A DNA stretch of 61,897 bases from a virus: positions 1 through 61,897 of IMG/VR virus record IMGVR_UViG_3300047450_000156. One strand, given 5' to 3'. A model generated the notes under the pieces. The model saw only the letters and a list, made by a program, of their open reading frames with translations. It was not told the origin of the DNA and did no database searches. The position numbers were made by a program, and so were the translations under genes. Below, in pieces: positions 56,901-61,897 of the stretch (its first letter is position 1; each line of letters opens with the position of its first letter).

Positions 56901-58520
56901 AATATTGTCTGTATTTTGATCACCTAAAACTAAATCACCATCAGCAGTAATTGAACCAGTAGCGTGAATGTTACCGTCTACTTCTAAGTTAGTAAAAATA
57001 TTTACAAAGTCAGTAGCAGGAGTTGGAGTATAAACATTTATATGTCCACTAGTAGATTTAATTTCATTACCGTCTATTTGAATGTTATCAATATCCATTA
57101 GTACACCTTGGATACTATTTGTTGAAATTACATCCGGTACTGTAACCTGTGTAGCTATGTTGACATCTTTACCTATGTCAACAATACTTCCGTCAGTAGG
57201 ATTAATAAACAAGTTTCCGCTTGTAGTAGTAATACTATTATCGTCAATTCTTATATTGTTTACATCAAGTCTGTCAAGGAACATATCAAATCCGTCTGCT
57301 TGTGTAAAATCGCCTATAAGTTCTGTTCTGCCAACTAAATCAATAAACGTAGTTTCAACACCTAATCTATCTCTAGAGGTAATTTGTATATCTCCGTCAT
57401 TAGGTCTATTGCTAATTCTTTCTACTCTTAAATCAGGAACATCAACTTCAACTTCAGCTTTAATTGAATCTCTAAACACAGCAGGCTCTGAGGTTATAGT
57501 TGTACCTAAAAAGTTAATTGAATGTACAGTACTATCATCTCCTTGTGTACTAATATTAATGTCGCCGTCAGTAGCAGTAATATTTGTATCAATTGCTGAT
57601 GTTAAATTTAAATTAGCAACTGACGTACTATCACCTGCACCAGCTGAAATGTCGATATCATTAGTAACACTAGAAATAGTATTATCGTCAATTAAAAGTT
57701 TATCATCAATATTAATAAACGCATCAGTGCCAAGAATGTTTAGTCCTTTAATAATAGTTGTTTTACTTAAAAGTCTAATTTGTGTGTCTTCATTAGGATT
57801 TCCAAAAGGATCAGTACCTATCGGTCCTGCTTGTAATCTTAAATCAGTATCATTAGAAAGTATCTGTATAGTGTTTTGATTGAGTAACATATTTTCGTCA
57901 ATCTCAACTCTACCTGTATCTACTTGCGGAGTACTTACTATGCCGTCAACATTTAGATTGATATCAATTTGTGTACTTCCCGTTACAGATAAATCTCCGT
58001 CAATGTTTACATCGTTGTTTAAATCTATACTTTCGCCACTACCAGCAGTAACAACAATGCCGCCTGCACTAGCTGTAATAGTTGTATTACCAGCGCCGTC
58101 TTCAGTTATACTAACTTGGCCGATATCAATATTAGGTGCAGTAATAGTTCCATTAGTAGAAGTTATATTGTTATCTACTGTTAAGTTTGCTGATGTAGTT
58201 ACATCACTATTAAGTTGTATTTCGTCTGTTGAAGTTGCAGGAGTAAGAACTAAATTTCCACTAGTAGTACTGATAGTTGTAGTATCCATAAAGATATCAG
58301 CTACTTGTAAGCTAGTTTGAAATATTGCAGTTGTACTTCTTAGTTCTCCGGTAATATCAAAATCAGCATTTGGCGAACTGTTGTTAATTCCAACTCTGCT
58401 GTCGTCTACTGATAGATATAATAATGCGGGGTCTCCGTTCTCGTTGTTAAAAAATACATCAACTCCATCTCGTGATAACTCACTCTTCAAGACCTGACCT
58501 GAAATACGCCCTACAGCCAT
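53985..58520 (-). CDS. Large virion structural protein (1511 aa) with PKD-like domain
   Basis: Seen: start MAVGRISGQVLKSELSRDGV followed by LLYLSVDDSRVGINNSSP, the N-terminal pattern of a T4-like cyanophage structural protein. Residues about 60-560 are fibre-like repeats (ANLTVDNNITS, GDLSVTG, IDDNSITT). About 570-640 has FDLGSETKYWDTMYLRHFDL, followed by FIAEAIDLLNESMNNIRNNT. Residues about 830-930 contain VTYTVNWGDGITETITPDD and an HTW...STVTLTMTD stretch, the pattern of a PKD beta-sandwich. The last 150 residues (VAGVWIAAPGTAIDNGSSL) look like a separate tip domain. GGGGGA lies before the ATG. The leader is 121 bases and carries a short upstream frame. Role: likely tail or baseplate fibre with binding domains. 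Confidence 0.65.
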   Translation of the reverse strand: MAVGRISGQVLKSELSRDGVDVFFNNENGDPALLYLSVDDSRVGINNSSPNADFDITGELRSTTAIFQTSLQVADIFMDTTTISTTSGNLVLTPATSTDEIQLNSDVTTSANLTVDNNITSTNGTITAPNIDIGQVSITEDGAGNTTITASAGGIVVTAGSGESIDLNNDVNIDGDLSVTGSTQIDINLNVDGIVSTPQVDTGRVEIDENMLLNQNTIQILSNDTDLRLQAGPIGTDPFGNPNEDTQIRLLSKTTIIKGLNILGTDAFINIDDKLLIDDNTISSVTNDIDISAGAGDSTSVANLNLTSAIDTNITATDGDINISTQGDDSTVHSINFLGTTITSEPAVFRDSIKAEVEVDVPDLRVERISNRPNDGDIQITSRDRLGVETTFIDLVGRTELIGDFTQADGFDMFLDRLDVNNIRIDDNSITTTSGNLFINPTDGSIVDIGKDVNIATQVTVPDVISTNSIQGVLMDIDNIQIDGNEIKSTSGHINVYTPTPATDFVNIFTNLEVDGNIHATGSITADGDLVLGDQNTDNITFNADVNSDVLPNINAISSSPDSTAVIGFDLGSETKYWDTMYLRHFDLNGYEVRDVNNDHSTYSASAAKDVNLITEGGMIRYFEENLATNRGDNIPMGFPEDSVYNDGAFFLSANTEQNGVPKEDIIDDKTFIAEAIDLLNESMNNIRNNTFIRDIDAATPAPAAAGSGQTFTLNLNVDGEYNRVEVDWDVNNRFEYIKSLIEGAGGTYNVPSGAHDSVYVGTNPSTVSFVYDAPLGGLFTVKVTVRNTNAQVPGSAGTDSDLLQENLILVYTQDPVMGYNLYRSTSGGSILSGNNLYVIEGNSLALENITTNTGPDYGLDNTVTYTVNWGDGITETITPDDTEDGGSGGPRLAHTWLDGTQTGTGNSTVTLTMTDHQSCDPNILPLSTSKTLKVYENDPVDPDGLSTKTISFSGGTGNANLCANFTNNDVNLATSSVAGTSLPRTVSTSGTIKTTTFTNYSYAETGQESDYYDGLIPAPVLTAEVNGVTAGTRTFSNSASTNSGSNFALKIDAQSDYNLLNANGGSTSFSNSIFYPNAFFGYRAHVEETASAVPFGLCTYQLRHDVNGDTNLVEFVKDDVNSVPVITAGTVIENNAGTYRYISGIPYYNSGNPTLTLTGITVQNWIGQAYLNSSQIVQANSDTSTSPESQTGQAITQTYYNYSTIEGTVSLLDGSGNPFADSGKTTGYVLDDLTLPIVTSSRRTIDSVRYRIRNLNGYSSYRQETSIPIALHTSGQYGISEIAIDVASGLGNGVYTDDAIRIHDFDTDPVDNPVYTSSTNFYTNDVYTEGTDSGISAAGGIANIREAIIRLGEIEHNVEDYTNYLPLGPDLNTATRANTQYFTMAFRRRVVANFAINITAPSGVAGVWIAAPGTAIDNGSSLNGWLDCSTQYAGAGVPGAIDGNAGGTGNGSDGCAITGADRIIPNQSLSGGYDMTLGSENMSNAQDNVVLVRIALSSGQSVTSLNIGQT

Positions 58521-58571
58521 TACTCTTCCCCCGGGGATCCTGTCCCACCAACCACTTTCTCATCCGCTTGG

Positions 58572-58622
58572 TTACGGTTCTTTGCGGGTTGACCACAGTT
58601 TGTCCTGAAGATTAGCCCTCAT
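58572..58622 (-). other. Possible 16-codon leader peptide upstream of the 1511-aa gene
   Basis: In the late leader, ATG at 58622 opens a frame encoding MRANLQDKLWSTRKEP and ends at TAA (58574-58572), 52 bases before the main ATG. GAGG is seven bases upstream, as good a site as those of the real genes. It could be a regulatory leader peptide or chance; nothing else supports it. Confidence 0.3.
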
Positions 58623-58641
58623 AGCTACGCCTCATTAATAT

Positions 58642-58649
58642 TATTTATC
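58642..58649 (-). promoter_or_regulatory. Late promoter element GATAAATA before the 1511-aa gene
   Basis: Minus-strand GATAAATA, 121 bases before the ATG at 58520, giving the longest leader among the late genes here. The leader is notably GC-richer than its surroundings. Confidence 0.65.
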
Positions 58650-58670
58650 GTAGAATAGAAAAAAGATAAG

Positions 58671-59192
58671 TTATTTGTTAAAGTTATGTAGTACAGTTAC
58701 ATCTTTGCCGATTGGAACAGCTGATGAAAATACAATATACCAGCCGGCTGCATACGGGCCATTCGGTCCTGTTAATGTCCCATCACTTTGCGTAAGTGTA
58801 TAATTTGTTGTTGCTAACTGAAATACATTTTCAATTAGAACTAACATTGCTTGCGCACTATCAGGTGCAGTAAAATCTGCATCTTGGTTGTCAAGTGGAC
58901 CGAAGGTTGTTTCAGTACCATCGTGTCCACTGAATGTTTGTTGAACAATTGCTCTTGGTTCTTTAAAACGAACTTTTCTCCAAGCACTATCTTGATATGA
59001 TTCAAATTCTTCAGAAGTTGTATTATATCTCATATGACCATTATTAGGAGTCACAGGTCTTTCTGCTTCTGTACCTTTTGGTATAAGCATTACTCTTTTT
59101 GTGTCCATTACAACTTGTTCGTTAACATCGAACACAACTGCATTTCCTAATGGTGTTTTATTACTTGTAGATTGTCGTTTTAAATATTTCAT
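58671..59192 (-). CDS. Virion structural protein (173 aa)
   Basis: Seen: 173 residues. KGTEAERPVTPNNGHMRYNT, EEFESYQDSAWRKVRFKEP and a QQTFSGHDGTETTFGPLD stretch are a recurring pattern of T4-like marine phage structural proteins; the PxNGxMRYNTTxxEFExYQxxxWRKV motif is a common small fibre or baseplate module. The C-terminal half has short beta strands (VLIENVFQLATTNYTL, GWYIVFSSAVPIGKDVTVLH) as in a receptor or partner-binding domain. The ATG overlaps the preceding stop (TAATG), so translation is coupled. Role inferred from family pattern. Confidence 0.65.
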   Translation of the reverse strand: MKYLKRQSTSNKTPLGNAVVFDVNEQVVMDTKRVMLIPKGTEAERPVTPNNGHMRYNTTSEEFESYQDSAWRKVRFKEPRAIVQQTFSGHDGTETTFGPLDNQDADFTAPDSAQAMLVLIENVFQLATTNYTLTQSDGTLTGPNGPYAAGWYIVFSSAVPIGKDVTVLHNFNK

Positions 59193-59551
59193 TATAGTTC
59201 CAAGAAGCTTGTTGTTGCTGAAAGATAATTAGCAGATGAATCTCCGCCCTCTGGATAATCACCATTGATAACAATTTTATCAAATTGCTCCATAATTATT
59301 TTTTCTGTATCAAAAGTAAATGTTTCACCTGCTGGTAACGGTAAACTTTTAATTACTGTGTTTAGATCACTAATTGGGTCTCCAGTTTTTACAAAATGCA
59401 TTGTAAATGCTGCTGCATTTGCATCTGGATCTGCTGGATCTGGTTCGGATGTATTACAAATCATAATTACAGTAACAGCAAATCTAATACCTGCTGGAAC
59501 TTCAAGTAATTCTGTATCTTCTACTCCGATTTGAACGCTTTTAATTGCCAT
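59192..59551 (-). CDS. Small beta-rich virion protein (119 aa)
   Basis: Seen: 119 residues beginning MAIKSVQIGVEDTELLEVPA, with alternating hydrophobic strands (RFAVTVIMICNTS, AFTMHFVKTGDP, ETFTFDTEKIIM, DKIVINGDYP). The form resembles the 110- and 112-aa cassette proteins (a TAP or VPAG turn followed by a strand and N-T/S), so it may be a distant relative. AAGG is upstream of the ATG and the stop overlaps the next start by one base. No known function; probably a small component of the tail or head surface. Confidence 0.55.
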   Translation of the reverse strand: MAIKSVQIGVEDTELLEVPAGIRFAVTVIMICNTSEPDPADPDANAAAFTMHFVKTGDPISDLNTVIKSLPLPAGETFTFDTEKIIMEQFDKIVINGDYPEGGDSSANYLSATTSFLEL

Positions 59552-59565
59552 TGTCTTTTACCTTT

Positions 59566-60582
59566 TTAAAATATAATTCCGTATAGAATAGATTTACTTC
59601 TACTCACTAACTCGTCTCTTGTTTGTTCTTTGTTAACAAAGTATATACCTGTACCACCAATTGACTGATCACTTGCGTAAATCTTTACGCCATCAGTTGG
59701 TGTTGCTGGAACAAGTAATGGATTTGGAAGTTCTTTAATTGCAAGATTGTTATCAATTAATACACTTTGGTTACTTGTGTGTTTAAGAACTAAGTCAATA
59801 CCTGATGATACAGTAGTAATCTGATTATCTTGAATTTTTACGCCATCAATCTCTGCTCTATCATCGTAAAAGTATGCTAAAGATACATTATCAATCTTAA
59901 ATTCAACAAAACTTTCAAGGTTACCAATAGCAACGTCCTTTGATAGTGCTTCAACGTATGTAATACCACTTCCGATAAACTCATCACCTGACGCAATACG
60001 TCTAATACCAACGAAACCTAAAACAGCATCATCAACATATTTTTTATTTGGTATGTGATCGTCTTGTGTAACGTTACTTTCATAGTTAACAGTGCCTTCA
60101 ACACTTAGTACTCCTGATCCTTGGCTGATTAAAAATAAATTTCCGCCTCCAGTAACAATACTGTTTGTTTTTAAACCTATTAAGTTTCCAATATCGTCAC
60201 GTAATATAAACGCACCACTTCGAGGTGTTACATCAATATCAGGATTTTCATCATCGCCCGGATCTAACCAAGTTACATTTTCATCAAATAAAATGTAAGC
60301 ATCACTAAAACCGCCGCGGTCAATACTTATACCACTTGAGTTTGGAGCACCAGCAGTAGCACTACCTGTAACTCCGGATCCTGTTTCACCTTGATTAACT
60401 ACAATAACATTGTCTCTAACAGTTAAATTTTCAGATTGAACAGTAACCGTATTACCTTCGACTACTAAGTCTCCACTAATTCGTACTGTACCAGTTTCAA
60501 GCCCTGTGTTAAGAGAAATCTCTCGTCCAGGTTCAACTGATATTTTATAATCTCCGTCTATTACTTTTAAAAACTTTGACAT
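59566..60582 (-). CDS. Virion structural protein (338 aa), fibre-like
   Basis: Seen: residues 35-110 carry RISGDLVVEGNTVTVQSENL, TVRDNVIVVNQGETGSGVTG and SSGISIDRGGFSDAYILFDE, one copy of the module repeated about 14 times in the 9270-aa giant. The middle has KKYVDDAVLGFVGIRRI and DRAEIDGVKIQDNQITTVSS. The end, TDGVKIYASDQSIGGTGIYF followed by ELVSRSKSILYGIIF, is a conserved terminus of T4-like cyanophage structural proteins. AAAGAGGG overlaps the end of the preceding gene, which stops three bases upstream of the ATG. Probably a short fibre or baseplate protein; the location is inferred. Confidence 0.65.
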   Translation of the reverse strand: MSKFLKVIDGDYKISVEPGREISLNTGLETGTVRISGDLVVEGNTVTVQSENLTVRDNVIVVNQGETGSGVTGSATAGAPNSSGISIDRGGFSDAYILFDENVTWLDPGDDENPDIDVTPRSGAFILRDDIGNLIGLKTNSIVTGGGNLFLISQGSGVLSVEGTVNYESNVTQDDHIPNKKYVDDAVLGFVGIRRIASGDEFIGSGITYVEALSKDVAIGNLESFVEFKIDNVSLAYFYDDRAEIDGVKIQDNQITTVSSGIDLVLKHTSNQSVLIDNNLAIKELPNPLLVPATPTDGVKIYASDQSIGGTGIYFVNKEQTRDELVSRSKSILYGIIF

Positions 60583-60585
60583 AAA

Positions 60586-60954
60586 TTACCCTCTTTCTGT
60601 CAATAAAAGAATATTAGACGTTGAATCGTGATCTATAGTAAAATGATATCTTGTATTTTTAAAATCAAACATAATATCCTTTATTACCTTTGAGATTAAA
60701 ACAAAATTAACATTATTTGTCACTAACCCTTTTATTGTCATTTCATCTTCTTCTAAATCTTCACTGTTTCTTTTATTAACAAGTGTGCATATTCCTTCAT
60801 TTCCAAGATCATCTTGAACTTTGAATTTTGTATCTGATATTTGTGCTAAGATAACACCAAACGGAGAAACCTTAGCACAACCAATCTTGACTGTTACTAT
60901 TAAATCTTTTAGATAGTTTACTACTGTTCCAAAAACATTAACAGGTCTAGTCAT
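60586..60954 (-). CDS. Hypothetical protein (122 aa) in the structural operon
   Basis: Seen: 122 residues starting MTRPVNVFGTVVNYLKDLIV, with KIGCAKVSPFGVILAQISDT, KFKVQDDLGNEGICTLVNKR and a charged helix-like stretch (SEDLEEDEMTIKGLV). There is no catalytic motif, signal peptide or membrane segment. AAGGA overlaps the stop codon of the 152-aa gene seven bases before the ATG, and the frame ends three bases before the 338-aa gene, so it belongs to the same late transcript. A virion protein is likely from position only. Confidence 0.5.
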   Translation of the reverse strand: MTRPVNVFGTVVNYLKDLIVTVKIGCAKVSPFGVILAQISDTKFKVQDDLGNEGICTLVNKRNSEDLEEDEMTIKGLVTNNVNFVLISKVIKDIMFDFKNTRYHFTIDHDSTSNILLLTERG

Positions 60955-60964
60955 TACTCAATCC

Positions 60965-61423
60965 TTATGCGTCTTCAGTGAAATCATCATCATCTAAGTT
61001 AGCAATGTCATCTGCACCAGCTTCTTCAACTTGTGCTGCGCCGTCTGCTAGTGATGTTGCAAAGTTCCATGCTACGCTTGCGCCGTCATATGCGTTTGAC
61101 CCTGTTGCACTTGGTGCTGACAATGTAGCTTTACGTCCAGCAATTTTACTTACTGTGTATGTTTCTTCATCATCCATTTTAAATGATATTGACATTTCGC
61201 CTGCTACTAGTGCTGCTGGTAGTTTACCAGTTGTTAGTACACAAGTATGAACAGTATCAGATGTTCCTGTTTCTGAACATACAAATCTTTTAGATCCTTT
61301 TTGTTTTACAATAAAGCCTTCTTTTACTCCAGCTCCGTCGTGAAAGTTTACTTTAATTTCATCGCCGGCACCTGGGCCTGTAGTAGCATCTGCAAATAGT
61401 CGTTTGTTTAATGGTCTTCCCAT
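60965..61423 (-). CDS. Virion structural protein (152 aa) with acidic tail
   Basis: Seen: 152 residues starting MGRPLNKRLFADATTGPGAG, then DEIKVNFHDGAGVKEGFIVK and QKGSKRFVCSETGTSDTVHT, strand-rich, ending in an acidic tail (EEAGADDIANLDDDDFTEDA). The GRPLNKR...GFIVKQKGSKRF pattern is known from structural proteins of T4-like cyanophages. AAGGAG stands well placed before the ATG. It is the first gene behind the late element at 61498-61505, with a 74-base structured leader, so it may be made in quantity. Function unknown. Confidence 0.65.
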   Translation of the reverse strand: MGRPLNKRLFADATTGPGAGDEIKVNFHDGAGVKEGFIVKQKGSKRFVCSETGTSDTVHTCVLTTGKLPAALVAGEMSISFKMDDEETYTVSKIAGRKATLSAPSATGSNAYDGASVAWNFATSLADGAAQVEEAGADDIANLDDDDFTEDA

Positions 61424-61450
61424 TGTTTTCTCCTTGACGTTCTAGGTCTA

Positions 61451-61487
61451 CGCGGTGGGTCCGCATAAGTCTTCTTACGAAGCACTT
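61451..61487 (-). other. Two hairpins in the leader of the 152-aa gene
   Basis: On the minus strand CTTC-GTAA-GAAG (61482-61471), extended by AAGT/ACTT with one bulged base, forms a stem with a GNRA-type tetraloop. Directly after it, GCGG-ACCCA-CCGC (61464-61452) forms a second small stem. No T-tract follows, so these look like 5' leader structures that may stabilise the mRNA rather than a terminator. Confidence 0.5.
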
Positions 61488-61892
61488 TTAGACTAAGTAT
61501 TTATCTCGTTTGTTAGGAATACAATTTATAAAATCTCTAACAATGTCAAAATGTACGCTTAAAGTAGAAAATAATTCGCCATTTAGTGTATTAGCAACGG
61601 TGCTATAACTAGTTTTACCTATATCTGAATAATAATTTACATCAATACCATAATTAGGAAATATACCTGTTACAAATAAACATGTATCGCCGAGAGTTTT
61701 AGCATCACTAGTGCGAGTCATTTGTAAAAATGTTTGTGCAAATGAGTTATTAGGAAGAAAGTCTGTTTTATCCATATGGCTCGCTAAAAGGATAACCACA
61801 TAGTGCTCAATAGATTCTGGTAACTCAATACCAGTATGTTGTCTGGTTTCTTGTACTACATCGTAAAATGCAGATACATATTCATCCTGCAT
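61488..61892 (-). CDS. Conserved protein of unknown function (134 aa or longer)
   Basis: Seen: 134 residues from ATG at 61892; the frame is still open for the five bases to the window edge, so the true start may lie outside. The middle LGDTCLFVTGIFPNYG and IDVNYYSDIGKTSYSTVANT match a family found in various bacteria and in T4-like marine phages, where a GD-x-x-LF-x-x-GFFP motif is followed by D-x-x-YY-x-x-x-G-x-x-x-Y. The rest is helical. No function is known to me. The late element of the next gene lies inside its last codons. It probably ends the upstream transcription unit. Confidence 0.6.
   Translation of the reverse strand: MQDEYVSAFYDVVQETRQHTGIELPESIEHYVVILLASHMDKTDFLPNNSFAQTFLQMTRTSDAKTLGDTCLFVTGIFPNYGIDVNYYSDIGKTSYSTVANTLNGELFSTLSVHFDIVRDFINCIPNKRDKYLV
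61498..61505 (-). promoter_or_regulatory. Late promoter element GATAAATA inside the end of the 134-aa gene
   Basis: Minus-strand GATAAATA overlaps the codons for the last residues (DKY) of the 134-aa protein and lies 74 bases before the ATG of the 152-aa gene. It would drive the run of small structural genes from 61423 to 58671. Confidence 0.65.
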
Positions 61893-61897
61893 GATGT

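Noticed and set aside
58530-58550. CCCGGGGATCCT, which resembles the SmaI-BamHI part of a cloning vector polylinker
   Set aside because: The flanking bases do not match a vector on either side and the stretch is part of a plausible leader next to a normal start codon; 12 shared bases are probably chance. Checking raw reads would settle it.

Overview
The window is most likely part of the late virion-structure region of a marine T4-like myovirus (Caudoviricetes, cyanophage/pelagiphage-type). Four things point there: a contractile tail sheath gene (gp18) at the left edge; recognisable gp14-like neck and gp15 tail-completion genes; a set of T4-late-type promoter elements (NATAAATA) in the gaps between genes; and several structural protein families known from T4-like cyanophages. 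The DNA is AT-rich and almost fully coding, with genes abutting or overlapping by 1-8 bases. I see no tRNA, rRNA, CRISPR array, insertion sequence or attachment site, and no gene-free stretch above 300 bases. The host cannot be read from the sequence.

Layout, left to right. (1) 1-575: 5' part of gp18, minus strand. (2) 682-1401: two small plus-strand genes, an HNH/zinc-finger protein and a DUF3310-like protein; the second has a textbook host-type TTGACA-N17-TATAAT promoter. (3) 1398-2156: a minus-strand structural protein of neck/adaptor type. (4) 2194-5206: a plus-strand cassette of gp14-like neck protein, gp15 and a Nudix hydrolase. A perfect palindrome at 2174-2194 carries a late element on each strand between (3) and (4). 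(5) 5203-61892: one long minus-strand block of virion genes, read from high to low coordinate.

The minus-strand block starts with a 134-residue conserved protein, continues with small structural proteins (152, 122, 338, 119 and 173 aa), then a 1511-aa PKD-containing protein and a 454-aa structural protein. Next comes a 4959-aa giant with a beta-helix head and 22 copies of a Cys-containing repeat. It is followed by two tandem copies of a two-gene cassette (about 110 aa plus about 200 aa), a 147-150-aa protein, a 9270-aa giant (27.8 kb in one frame) and a 683-aa fibre-like protein. The two giants occupy about 42.7 kb of the 61.9 kb.

The genes together look like a fibre and tail-decoration system. 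The giants, the 683-aa, 454-aa, 338-aa and 150-aa proteins draw on a shared pool of modules, which suggests growth by internal duplication and module shuffling. Most minus-strand genes have Shine-Dalgarno sites. The two plus-strand genes preceded by late elements do not, and they may be translated from leaderless mRNAs. The giants, their repeat arrays, the leader elements and the doubled cassette are the parts most worth further study.
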